Made by a program: the position numbers and the translations under genes. 26,932 nt of DNA. It comes from an uncultured Bacteroidota bacterium. GTDB lineage: Bacteria; Bacteroidota; Bacteroidia; Chitinophagales; Chitinophagaceae. The stretch covers positions 1-26,932 of the forward strand of contig CAMLGR010000052.1 of NCBI GenBank assembly GCA_946479615.1. The letters run 5' to 3'. Positions within the stretch are counted from its first letter, which is position 1. Each line of letters begins with the position of its first letter. The notes under the pieces were generated by a model. That model was not told where the DNA came from and ran no database searches. It saw nothing but the letters and a program-made list of their open reading frames with translations. Of this stretch, positions 1 through 7,529 are shown one piece after another.

Positions 1-481
1 CCGGGGAAAAATTATTGTTGCCTGAAAAGCGGGTCAGCCATTTATCAGACATGATCCATGTATGACCATCTTTCATTTTTTGAATGCTGCGGACCGGGCC
101 GGCAGGTAAGGAAGAAGGCACTGCATCCTGGTGAACATAATGTAATACCTGGTTGGTCTGTGGATCAAGAATATTCAAGCCGTTTTCTGTACCGATCCAT
201 ATATAGCCTTTTTCATCTTCCATTAAACTGGTCACTACTCCATTGGTCAGCGCAGGCTGACTGAGTATACTATATTGAATAAAAGAGGAACCATCGTAAC
301 GGTTGAGACCTCCATTGGTACCGATCCACATGATCCCGCGTTTGTCCTGCAAAATGCATTGCACGGAATTGTTGCTGAGACCATCTTCAGCACTGAGACG
401 GGTGTATTGCAGGGGAAGTTGGGCAGCTACAGTTGAGTGCAGCAGGAACAACAAAAGACTTATTAAAAAAAAACGTTTCAG
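1..481 (-). CDS. Secreted/periplasmic sensor with regulator-propeller repeats, C-terminal part outside window
   Basis: The frame is open from 592 down to base 1, so only the N-terminus is visible. From a CTG codon at 481-479 it gives a good signal peptide (Lys-Arg, then a hydrophobic run ending in VAAQ), followed by the opening typical of these sensors (YTRLSAEDGLSNNSVQ). Two propeller repeats then follow, with the signatures GIMWIGTNGGLN (about residues 49-60) and YIWIGTENGLN (about 92-102). Such beta-propellers form the periplasmic half of hybrid two-component or HTCS regulators that sense glycans in Bacteroidota. The neighbouring GH27 gene fits that role, but the kinase and output domains are not in the window. 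The start is odd: after an in-frame stop at 595-593 there is no in-frame ATG, GTG or TTG before the signal peptide. The protein family is clear; the start codon is inferred. Confidence 0.8.
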   Translation of the reverse strand, partial: MKRFFLISLLLFLLHSTVAAQLPLQYTRLSAEDGLSNNSVQCILQDKRGIMWIGTNGGLNRYDGSSFIQYSILSQPALTNGVVTSLMEDEKGYIWIGTENGLNILDPQTNQVLHYVHQDAVPSSLPAGPVRSIQKMKDGHTWIMSDKWLTRFSGNNNFSP

Positions 482-520
482 TGGTAATAATTGGAGGAAA
501 GCAATATACAGCTTTTTAAA

Positions 521-660
521 CTCTGCGGCTCCCTGCGTCTCCTCTGTGGCCCTCTGTGTATAATTCTTGTAGGAGAGATTCTTAATAATGCCTTACTTAG
601 AAATCTTACTCCCGGAGTTATACGCAGAGGGCCACAGAGGAGACACAGAGGGCCACGGAG
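521..660. repeat. Long intergenic palindrome, CCACAGAGG word family
   Basis: The left arm 521-563 and right arm 618-660 are 43 bases each and match as inverted repeats at 37 positions. All six differences are transitions. The arms are themselves made of imperfect repeats of CCACAGAGG / CCTCTGTGG. The 54-base loop shows no gene. The element fills the gap between the sensor gene and the alpha-galactosidase gene and ends three bases before the latter's stop codon. No T-run follows either arm, so it is not a textbook terminator. Confidence 0.85.
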
Positions 661-663
661 ATA

Positions 664-2025
664 TTATTGAGGGGTGAGACGTAAAAGGACGGAAGCGTGA
701 GGTCGGAGCTCCTGCTGGTATTGCTTTTTGAAAACACCTGCGCTTGCTTTTTTCCAGAGATCACGTACAGTTACTTTTCCTTTTATTCCCAATGAACTGA
801 AACCGATCGATACCGCATGTGCTGTATCACTGATATTGAATAATCCCACATACCAATCCTTACTGCCTTCTGCCTGCGATATCCATACCATGCTGCCATC
901 TTTCTTGTACAATTGTTTCGGATTGGCACCATGCTGGTTCACCGCCAGCACTTCTTCATTGGTAAAAAGACGAAGTTCCAATTCGCGGTTTTCGGGTTGA
1001 TTACCACCCAGCATTAAGGGCGAACGATAGATGCACCAGAAATTCATGTGCGTATATAATTCATCTTCTGTAAAACGACTGTAACGTTCCGCTCCTACCG
1101 GTCCGCGTTTGGATAATTTGCCGATCTGGATCATATCGCAATCGGGCCAGTGACCCGGGCCTCCTTTGCCTTCCCAGTTTTTTGCATAGTCAAACATCTT
1201 GAGAACCTCGGCCCAGTTGTCCCAGAAATCATCTGCCATTCTCCACATATTGGAATAGGTGGCAGCATGGTCCGCCTGTGCAACAGGGGTTTCTCCCGGA
1301 GAAAGACTTAATACAACCGGTCTTCCACAGGCTTGTATGGCTTTTTGATATCCCTCTACTTCTGCATTGCTATAGGGACGGGCAATATCATCGACCTTTA
1401 TAAAATCAACATCCCAGGAAGCATATAATTTCAATAACGAATTCAGGTATTCCTGTGCACCTTCTTTTTTCATATTCAATCCATACATATGATTCATCCA
1501 GGGACATTTGGAAGTCGTATCAGCGATCATATCTGCTGTGATGCCATTGGTGCCGAGTACGGGAGATTTTGACCAGACTGCCTGGCGGGGAATACCACGC
1601 ATGACATGAATGCCAAATTTCAATCCCAGTCCGTGTACATAATCACTCAATGGCTTGAACCCTTTGCCGCCAAAAGCGGAGGGAAATTTATGCTCATGCG
1701 GCACCAGCCGGCCCCATTCATCCATGGTGAGCCAGGGAACATAAGAGCCATCCTGCAAGCGTTGCTGAAATGGATTTCCGATCTTACTGCCGGGAGGATT
1801 ATCATACGACCATAAAAAATCAACCACGATATACTGCCAGCCAAATGATTTCAAATGCTGCGACATATAATCAGCATTGGCTTTCACTTCCTCTTCATGC
1901 ACGGCAGAACCAAAGCAATTATAGCTGTTCCAGCCCATGGGCGGTGTTGACGCAACCTGTGTGTTCCCTGTTGCAGCGGAAAAGAGAAATAAGATGATGG
2001 CTATCGGGTTGGTTATTCGTTTCAT
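664..2025 (-). CDS. Secreted GH27 alpha-galactosidase
   Basis: 453 residues with an N-terminal signal peptide (about residues 1-22), so it is exported to the periplasm or outer face. The mature part opens with the GH27 hallmark PPMGWNSYNCFG (28-39). Strands of a TIM barrel follow, such as YIVVDFLW (65-72). The likely nucleophile is D212 in FIKVDD and the likely acid/base is D265 in WRMADDFWDNW; GHWPDCDMIQIG (291-302) is the conserved loop after them. A C-terminal beta domain (about 360-453) completes the usual GH27 layout. It should release terminal alpha-galactose (or a related sugar such as alpha-N-acetylgalactosamine or beta-arabinose, also found in GH27). It lies downstream of a propeller sensor on the same strand and is divergent from the Tat-exported protein at 2256. 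Substrate cannot be read from sequence alone. Confidence 0.92.
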   Translation of the reverse strand: MKRITNPIAIILFLFSAATGNTQVASTPPMGWNSYNCFGSAVHEEEVKANADYMSQHLKSFGWQYIVVDFLWSYDNPPGSKIGNPFQQRLQDGSYVPWLTMDEWGRLVPHEHKFPSAFGGKGFKPLSDYVHGLGLKFGIHVMRGIPRQAVWSKSPVLGTNGITADMIADTTSKCPWMNHMYGLNMKKEGAQEYLNSLLKLYASWDVDFIKVDDIARPYSNAEVEGYQKAIQACGRPVVLSLSPGETPVAQADHAATYSNMWRMADDFWDNWAEVLKMFDYAKNWEGKGGPGHWPDCDMIQIGKLSKRGPVGAERYSRFTEDELYTHMNFWCIYRSPLMLGGNQPENRELELRLFTNEEVLAVNQHGANPKQLYKKDGSMVWISQAEGSKDWYVGLFNISDTAHAVSIGFSSLGIKGKVTVRDLWKKASAGVFKKQYQQELRPHASVLLRLTPQ

Positions 2026-2061
2026 GAATAGTTGTATTAGGCTTATGAAGATATTTAATTA

Positions 2062-2080
2062 AATTGTCTGATTGACAATT
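2062..2080. promoter_or_regulatory. Operator-like inverted repeat between divergent genes
   Basis: AATTGTC-tgatt-GACAATT is a perfect 7-base inverted repeat with a 5-base spacer. It sits 37-55 bases before the GH27 start and in the same gap as the divergent gene at 2256. The size and symmetry suit a dimeric regulator, but no regulator is identified for it. Confidence 0.35.
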
Positions 2081-2107
2081 ATTTTATATCAACGGTTATT
2101 AATCGGG

Positions 2108-2169
2108 TTTTGCCATAGATGAACGAATTCTGAAATCATCTTTGACGATTCCGTGCATCCGTGGTAAAA
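2108..2169. repeat. Degenerate intergenic palindrome, CCACGGATGCACGGA family
   Basis: The 23-base arms 2108-2130 and 2147-2169 pair at 17 positions. The right arm, read on the - strand, contains CCACGGATGCACGG, which is also found at 15341-15354 in another gap. The outer ends are TTTT / AAAA, as in the palindrome at 7336. A separate small hairpin (GCCCATG / CATGGGC, 2192-2213) lies just downstream. Confidence 0.6.
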
Positions 2170-2191
2170 ATTATTATCAACCTTTCTGAAC

Positions 2192-2213
2192 GCCCATGAT
2201 TAAAACCATGGGC
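2192..2213. repeat. Small hairpin GCCCATG/CATGGGC before the Tat-exported gene
   Basis: Perfect 7-base arms (2192-2198 and 2207-2213) with an 8-base A-rich loop. They are followed by TAATTTTC (2214-2221), one base off a Bacteroidota -7 box. The hairpin is 43 bases before the ATG at 2256. It may be a leader hairpin or a regulator site; the sequence does not decide. Confidence 0.35.
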
Positions 2214-2255
2214 TAATTTTCGTTTCTTCGTGAGACTTATTTATCATCCGTTATC

Positions 2256-4151
2256 ATGAATAATTTTTCCCGCAGGCATTTTATCAAAACCACTTCTCTC
2301 GGAGTTACGGCCGCAGTAGCCGCGGGATATCCAGGGTTTGCAGCTAATCCACCGGCTAATGAACTTCTGGATCTTTGCGACCGGCTGTCTATGGATTGGG
2401 GTAAGGCTTTATTATCCCTCCAGGTAAAAGACAAACCGGATCCTCATTACGGCACGATCATTTATCCCCCTGAAAATATTGTTCACGGCCGCATGGGCGA
2501 TACGATTTACCCGTTTGTACATCTTGCCAAAAGAACAAACGATCATGCCTGGCTCGATGCATCCGTTTTACTTTATAACTGGATGGAAAGAACCGTCAGC
2601 GAAGAAGACGGTTCCTGGCTGAACGAACCACAAAAAGGCGCCTGGAAAGGCATTACTGTTTTTACCACGATCGCTTTAGCAGAAACAATAAAGAATCATG
2701 GAGAGATCCTCGATCCCGCATTCCGCCAGCAGATCCTTAACCGCCTGAAAAAAAGTTCTGATTTTATCTATTCCAATTTCTCTGTCAATTATGGTAATAT
2801 CAATTATCCTGTTGCGGCTTCCTATGCTTTATCACTGACCGGGCAATTATTGAATGAACCCCGTTATACGCAAAAGGGGCGCGAGCTCGCGCATGCTATC
2901 CTACCGTTCTTTACCAAAAAGGATCATTTACTACACGGCGAAGGCACTCCTTATAATTTACCAAGTCCGAAAGGCTGTTTCTCCGTCGACCTCGGGTATA
3001 ATGCAGAAGAATCATTGCCTTCACTGGTTCAATATGCATTACTGACCAATGACCAGGAAGTATTAGACATGACGAAACAAAGCATGGAAGCGCACCTGTC
3101 CTTTATGTTACCCGATGGCGGATGGGATAATAGCTGGGGAACCCGCAATTATAAATGGACACGCTGGGGCAGCCGTACTTCAGATGGTTGCTTACCTGCT
3201 TATGGATTACTCGCTGCCAAGAACCCCGTATTTTATAAAGCAGCGCTAAGGAACACGGAATTGCTTTCAGCCTGTACCTATAATGGCATCCTGCATGGCA
3301 GCGAACATTATATCACACATGGTGTGCCTGCCAGTTTGCATCATACTTTTTGTCATTTGAAATCATTGGTTACCCTTCTCGATCATGGCATCAATGCTCC
3401 TTCCCTTGCTCCCGCGCAGGTAAAACTTCCCCGGGAAAGAACAGGCAATATTCATTTCTTCAGCGATATACAAACCTGGCTGGTAGCAAAAGGAAAGTTC
3501 CGTGCAACAGTTACAGGATATGACAGGAATTACAAAGATTTCAAAGGTGGTCATGCATCAGGCGGGGCGATGAGTTTGTTATGGCATGAAAAAGCAGGAT
3601 TGATCTTTACCGCCAGCATGAATGAATACCAGTTGTATGAAGCCGGCAATATGCAACGCGATAATGATCCTTTATCGATTCCTTTAACGCCACGGATAGA
3701 ATTACAGGCAAATGGAATCCGCTACAGCAATATCAATGATTTCAGGGCGGTGATAACGGAAAGAAAAGAAAAGGATGTGATTATCATCGATTCAAGATCC
3801 AAACTTGTCGACACCAGCCAGCAGTCACCTGCAAGCGGGGATATTCATTGCCATACCAGCTATCGTTTCTCGGATAAAAAATGCAGCCTCCATTTCAGTT
3901 GCGAAGCAGCAGGCCAGCCCGTTCAGATCGTAGTACCCGTGATCTCCGCCGCCAATGAACAAACAGCAGTAACACCGCATACACTGACCATCCAACGCAA
4001 AGGCACTGTCATTACGATCCATTCAGCACAATCAATGACGGTATTACCCACTACGAAAAAAGACAGGGTTTTCAATTTTGTACCCGGACTGGAAGCGATC
4101 CCGCTTTGTATTCATGAAGCGGATGCACAAATAGATATCGAAGTAGCCTGA
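2256..4151 (+). CDS. Tat-exported protein with polysaccharide-lyase-like layout, unassigned family
   Basis: 631 residues. The N-terminus has a twin-arginine signal (SRRHFIKTTS, residues 5-14), a hydrophobic stretch and a likely cleavage near GFAANP (about 27-32). Residues about 35-380 are rich in helix with regularly spaced aromatic and acidic residues, including YPPENIVHGRMGD, GDGG-like PDGGWDNSWG (about 290) and WGSRTSDGCLPAYG. This resembles an (alpha/alpha) toroid. Residues about 395-631 look all-beta, with GGHASGGAMSLLWHEKAG. An N-terminal toroid followed by a beta-sandwich is the layout of several polysaccharide lyases and heparinase II/III-like proteins. I cannot place it in a named family, so the lyase role is inference. 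Tat export suggests folding, or cofactor or metal loading, before export. It is divergent from the GH27 gene, with which it may share control. Confidence 0.75.
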   Translation: MNNFSRRHFIKTTSLGVTAAVAAGYPGFAANPPANELLDLCDRLSMDWGKALLSLQVKDKPDPHYGTIIYPPENIVHGRMGDTIYPFVHLAKRTNDHAWLDASVLLYNWMERTVSEEDGSWLNEPQKGAWKGITVFTTIALAETIKNHGEILDPAFRQQILNRLKKSSDFIYSNFSVNYGNINYPVAASYALSLTGQLLNEPRYTQKGRELAHAILPFFTKKDHLLHGEGTPYNLPSPKGCFSVDLGYNAEESLPSLVQYALLTNDQEVLDMTKQSMEAHLSFMLPDGGWDNSWGTRNYKWTRWGSRTSDGCLPAYGLLAAKNPVFYKAALRNTELLSACTYNGILHGSEHYITHGVPASLHHTFCHLKSLVTLLDHGINAPSLAPAQVKLPRERTGNIHFFSDIQTWLVAKGKFRATVTGYDRNYKDFKGGHASGGAMSLLWHEKAGLIFTASMNEYQLYEAGNMQRDNDPLSIPLTPRIELQANGIRYSNINDFRAVITERKEKDVIIIDSRSKLVDTSQQSPASGDIHCHTSYRFSDKKCSLHFSCEAAGQPVQIVVPVISAANEQTAVTPHTLTIQRKGTVITIHSAQSMTVLPTTKKDRVFNFVPGLEAIPLCIHEADAQIDIEVA

Positions 4152-4164
4152 AGAACCGCAAGGA

Positions 4165-4599
4165 TCACAACACGTTTTCTTCAAATTTCTTGCTGTGGTA
4201 AAGAAGCGGTACCATGATCGCAACGCCGATACCCACAATAATAATAATCCCGGAGAATAATTCACGGAATTCCATATTGAGGAATGCATCGTTGGTGCGT
4301 TGTATGCCTTTTATTTTTATCAATACAAGCACGGTCAGAAATACAAACAGGGCGATAAAAATGATCTCTCCCACTTTCGACGCCTTGACACACCAGTAGT
4401 AAATGGTGCCGATCACCAGGAAAAAAATATTGATACCGAAGATCAGGGTGGATACATTAATGATGACCGAATAAGGAAAGCCGGTATTTTCTTTAAAGGA
4501 TAAATCGTAGATCATGGCAATGACCGTGATGATAATTCCAACAAAAACACTTGTCATAAAAGCCCTGTAAAACACGGGTTTCTTAAAATCCTGTTCCAT
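4165..4599 (-). CDS. Small four-helix inner-membrane protein, unknown function
   Basis: 144 residues with four hydrophobic segments, at about 13-30, 44-67, 78-93 and 114-133. The cytoplasmic ends are charged (MEQDFKKP at the start, YHSKKFEENVL at the end). There are no catalytic motifs and no domain I recognise. It converges on the Tat-exported gene with a 13-base gap and is divergent from the Crp/Fnr gene, so the 100-base gap at 4600-4699 must hold both promoters. It could be controlled by that regulator; nothing in the protein tells its job. Confidence 0.7.
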   Translation of the reverse strand: MEQDFKKPVFYRAFMTSVFVGIIITVIAMIYDLSFKENTGFPYSVIINVSTLIFGINIFFLVIGTIYYWCVKASKVGEIIFIALFVFLTVLVLIKIKGIQRTNDAFLNMEFRELFSGIIIIVGIGVAIMVPLLYHSKKFEENVL

Positions 4600-4671
4600 A
4601 AGTAGATATTTAAATTATGTTGCCTAAAACGTATTTATAGGCCAAAATTACATTTTTTACCTTATAAAGTA

Positions 4672-4702
4672 TTGCCTGAACAATATAATTGAAGTACCTT
4701 TG
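4672..4702 (+). promoter_or_regulatory. Bacteroidota-type promoter of the Crp/Fnr gene
   Basis: TTG at 4672-4674 (-33 element) and TACCTTTG at 4695-4702 (a full match to the -7 consensus TAnnTTTG) are separated by 20 bases, the usual spacing. Transcription would begin about 3-6 bases after 4702, which falls on or just before the ATG at 4706. The TTG codon at 4700 lies inside the -7 box, so it cannot be the start codon of this transcript. Confidence 0.65.
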
Positions 4703-4705
4703 CCC

Positions 4706-5386
4706 ATGCCCTCTAACAATTGCGACCTGCAAAGCTGCTTTCTTTGCCGTTTTTGCATGCCCGAATGGAAAGACGCCATTGCCGTAAAAAAAACCACCCT
4801 TGCTTTTAAAAAAGGAAAAGAGATTTTCAAAGAAGGAGACAAAGTGAACGGGATGTTCTTTATGTATAGCGGGGCTGTAAAAGTATATAAACAATGGACG
4901 GATGAAAAAGAACTGATCCTCCGTTTTGCCAAAAGTGGCGATATACTTGGTCACCGTGGTTTTGGTGGCGATGATATTTACCCCATCAGCGCAACCGCCC
5001 TGGAAGACAGCAAGGTTTGTTTTATCAGTAACGATTTCCTGGATGCCACTTTGAAAGTAGATACGGCTCTTACCCACCGGCTGATGATCTTTTATGCCAC
5101 GGAATTAAAGAAAGCCGAGAAACGAATGCGTGACCTTGCTCATATGGAAGTGAAAGGAAGGATTGCCCTGGCAGTACTCGAACTCGCGGCATTGTTTGGC
5201 ACCGACAAAGAAAAATATATTGCCGTATCGCTTAACCGGCAGGATATCGCCTCCTATGCCGGCACTACTTATGAAACTATTTTTAAATTCTTCACCGAAC
5301 TCACCCATGCCAGGATCATCACCCTGTCGGGGAAGAGGATCAAAATCAATCAACCTGAAAAACTAAAGAAATTCATTACGGGTTAA
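4706..5386 (+). CDS. Crp/Fnr-family transcription regulator with N-terminal cysteine cluster
   Basis: 226 residues from ATG 4706. An in-frame TTG six bases earlier lies in the promoter and is rejected. The N-terminus carries four cysteines (C6, C11, C14, C17; CDLQSCFLCRFC), a spacing that could bind an Fe-S cluster or zinc. A cyclic-nucleotide-binding-like beta barrel follows (about 25-140, with FKEGDKVNGMFFMYSGAVKVY and LILRFAKSGDILGHRGFGG). A C-terminal winged helix-turn-helix (about 155-226) has LNRQDIASYAGTTYETIFKFF as recognition region. The Crp arginine-glutamate pocket for cAMP is not evident, so the signal is more likely redox, oxygen or another ligand. It is followed after 29 bases by a ClC transporter, probably in the same transcript, and is divergent from a small membrane protein. 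Confident for family, not for signal. Confidence 0.9.
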   Translation: MPSNNCDLQSCFLCRFCMPEWKDAIAVKKTTLAFKKGKEIFKEGDKVNGMFFMYSGAVKVYKQWTDEKELILRFAKSGDILGHRGFGGDDIYPISATALEDSKVCFISNDFLDATLKVDTALTHRLMIFYATELKKAEKRMRDLAHMEVKGRIALAVLELAALFGTDKEKYIAVSLNRQDIASYAGTTYETIFKFFTELTHARIITLSGKRIKINQPEKLKKFITG

Positions 5387-5415
5387 CTACCAACTGAAAA
5401 CAGGCATTTATTATC

Positions 5416-7308
5416 ATGAGCAAGCAATTTCAAAGTCCGTATAACAGCATCCCTATTGCTGTTTCTCTCGATCAAACGATCATTTCCGAAAATATTGATC
5501 ATCATCCATCGACCAATAAAAGAAGACTTTTATTTATCTCTTCGCTGGCGGTGATCACCGGTCTAGCCGTGAGTGTGATCGCAAGGATACTTGTCTACCT
5601 GATCAACCTGATCACCAATCTTGCATTCTTTCATAAATTCTCCCTGGCTTCTTCACATCCCGGCGATAACAACTATGGTATTTTTGTTGTCATCGTTCCT
5701 GTTATCGGTGGCATCATTGTAGGGCTGATGGCGTTGTATGGCTCAAAAGCCATTCGCGGACATGGTATTCCCGAAGCCATGGAACAAATACTCACGAATA
5801 AAAGTAAGATCAGGCCCTCGCTGACTTATCTCAAACCGCTTTCCTCCGCTATCTCTATTGGTACGGGCGGGCCCTTTGGTGCAGAGGGACCTATCATTGC
5901 AACGGGTGGCGCTTTGGGCTCTACACTCGGACAACTATTACGTATCACCCATTACGAACGAAAAATATTATTGGCTGCCGGTGCTACAGCGGGTATGTCC
6001 GCCATATTCGGCAGTCCCATAGCCGCTATTTTTTTAGCGATAGAATTGTTGCTGTTTGAGTTTTCTCCTTCATCGATTATACCTGTCGCGCTGGCCTGTA
6101 TCACGGGTTCTGCCGGTCATCATTTATTATTCGATAGCGGTCCTGTGTTCCCGATGTCTTTCGTCGAATCACCTACCAATACTGCACTTGCCGTGTATAG
6201 CGTGATCGGATTATTGATCGGTCTTTTGGCAGCAGGTGTCACCAAACTCGTGTATCTCCTGGAAGATGGTTTTGAAAAATTGCCTATTCACTGGATGTGG
6301 TGGCCGGCGATCGGCGGTATTGTAGTAGGACTGGTAGGATATTTTGCACCGCGCACCCTGGGTGTAGGATATGAAAATATCACCGAAGTATTGTCGGGCA
6401 CACTGGCCATCAAAGTGGTGTTTGCACTTTGCGTCATGAAATTTATTTCCTGGGCGATCGCTTTATCGAGCGGTACCTCCGGCGGAACACTTGCACCCTT
6501 GCTGACCATCGGTGGAGCTACGGGCGCTTTATTTGGTACATTGGTATTATACCTGTTTCCTTCTTCCGGCATTTCATTACCACTGGCTGCACTGGTAGGA
6601 ATGTCGGCCATGTTTGCCGGCGCTTCACGGGCTTTGCTGACCTCGATCATATTTGCACTGGAAACAACCAACCAGGCAAATGCGCTGCTGCCTTTGCTGG
6701 CTGCCTGTATCGCTTCGTATGTGATTTCTTTTTTCCTGCTGAAGAATACGATCATGACAGAAAAGATCGCGCGTCGTGGCGTCCGTACTCCCCATAGCTA
6801 CGAACCTGATATACTCGATAAAATAACTGTAGGCACCATTGCCAAACAGAATGGTGTGATATTGAGTGATGATAATACGATCGAAGAAGCAAGGACCTGG
6901 CTGAACAGCAATAAACAGGAACAACGCAATTATTATATCGTTGCAGAGCAGGAAGGCATCTTCAAAGGCATCATCAGTTCTTCGAACTTATTCAGTATGC
7001 ATCACCCGGTACAGAATACAGTCGGCTCATTGATAAAAAGAAAACCGGTCGCCATCACCAATGGAAATACGTTAAAAACCGCGGTGGAAGTTATGGCGAA
7101 TGAAAATGTAGATGTACTGCCGGTTATATCCGCTTCGGATAATACGATCACCGGCATATTATCCTATAAAGATATTTTATTGAACTACCGGCACAAGGCA
7201 GAAGACAACCGGAAGAATGTGTCTATTTCACTAAAAAGAAGAACGCTGAAGATCCTGGTGAACGGGAAGAAGAGATTCAAACCGGTGAAGAATGAGGATG
7301 GAGAATAA
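5416..7308 (+). CDS. ClC-family chloride channel/transporter with C-terminal CBS pair
   Basis: 630 residues. The ClC core (about 35-450) shows the three ion-path signatures in order: GHGIPE (115-120), GTGGPFGAEGP (149-159) and SSGTSGGTLAP (351-361). E157 matches the external gating glutamate. E210 in FLAIE lies where H+/Cl- exchangers have a proton glutamate, so proton-coupled exchange is more likely than a pure channel. Two CBS motifs (about 465-525 and 535-595) end in a basic tail; CBS pairs often bind adenine nucleotides to control ClC proteins. It follows the Crp/Fnr gene closely in the same direction, suggesting one unit linking a sensed stress to chloride or proton flow. The tail after 600 is rich in Lys/Arg. 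Ion selectivity is not proven by sequence. Confidence 0.93.
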   Translation: MSKQFQSPYNSIPIAVSLDQTIISENIDHHPSTNKRRLLFISSLAVITGLAVSVIARILVYLINLITNLAFFHKFSLASSHPGDNNYGIFVVIVPVIGGIIVGLMALYGSKAIRGHGIPEAMEQILTNKSKIRPSLTYLKPLSSAISIGTGGPFGAEGPIIATGGALGSTLGQLLRITHYERKILLAAGATAGMSAIFGSPIAAIFLAIELLLFEFSPSSIIPVALACITGSAGHHLLFDSGPVFPMSFVESPTNTALAVYSVIGLLIGLLAAGVTKLVYLLEDGFEKLPIHWMWWPAIGGIVVGLVGYFAPRTLGVGYENITEVLSGTLAIKVVFALCVMKFISWAIALSSGTSGGTLAPLLTIGGATGALFGTLVLYLFPSSGISLPLAALVGMSAMFAGASRALLTSIIFALETTNQANALLPLLAACIASYVISFFLLKNTIMTEKIARRGVRTPHSYEPDILDKITVGTIAKQNGVILSDDNTIEEARTWLNSNKQEQRNYYIVAEQEGIFKGIISSSNLFSMHHPVQNTVGSLIKRKPVAITNGNTLKTAVEVMANENVDVLPVISASDNTITGILSYKDILLNYRHKAEDNRKNVSISLKRRTLKILVNGKKRFKPVKNEDGE

Positions 7309-7335
7309 TGAGTGACTGGCAAACATCTTTTTTTT

Positions 7336-7416
7336 ACCACATAGGATCATAAAAACATAGGCTTCACATAGGATATCTATGTGTGTATTTTCTATGTTTC
7401 TATGATCCTATGTGGT
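7336..7416. repeat. Long intergenic palindrome, CCACATAGG word family (copy 1)
   Basis: The 25-base arms 7336-7360 and 7392-7416 match at all but one position, and the flanking T-run (7328-7335) and A-run (7417-7422) extend the pairing. A nested CACATAG / CTATGTG hairpin (7365-7383) sits in the loop. T's lie before and A's after the arms, on either strand, so this is not an intrinsic terminator. The arm sequence is shared with the element at 16668-16795. It lies between the ClC gene and the hydroxyproline cluster, both on +. Confidence 0.9.
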
Positions 7417-7529
7417 AAAAAACCGGGAGTGAATTGTATATTTATCCCCGGAGAGATAGTTTTTGAAGCGGCAGGATAAGTAAATTGTTTGCAAGCCATT
7501 TTGGAGATATTTTCACCAAAACTCATACT

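Noticed and set aside
471..478. AAACGTTT in the start of the sensor gene as a third LacI operator
   Set aside because: It lacks the CG flanks shared by the two sites around the lacI gene, and it is explained by the Lys-Arg-Phe codons and a T-run.
4700..4705. TTG at 4700 as start of the Crp/Fnr gene
   Set aside because: It lies inside the -7 promoter box TACCTTTG, so it would not be in the transcript.
4610..5077. Long open frame on the - strand opposite the Crp/Fnr gene
   Set aside because: It is the reverse shadow of a clear Crp/Fnr coding region and has no family features.
6288..6755. Long open frame on the - strand opposite the ClC gene
   Set aside because: It overlaps conserved ClC motifs on the + strand and reads as a shadow with no recognisable domain.
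7336..7422. Palindrome after the ClC gene as a rho-independent terminator
   Set aside because: On either strand the T's precede the stem and A's follow it, which is the reverse of a terminator; the T and A runs pair with each other.
7485..7529. TTG at 7485 as start of the DapA-like gene
   Set aside because: The extra 15 residues do not resemble the family N-terminus, which begins at MNSLWKGVLPALTT with ATG 7530.
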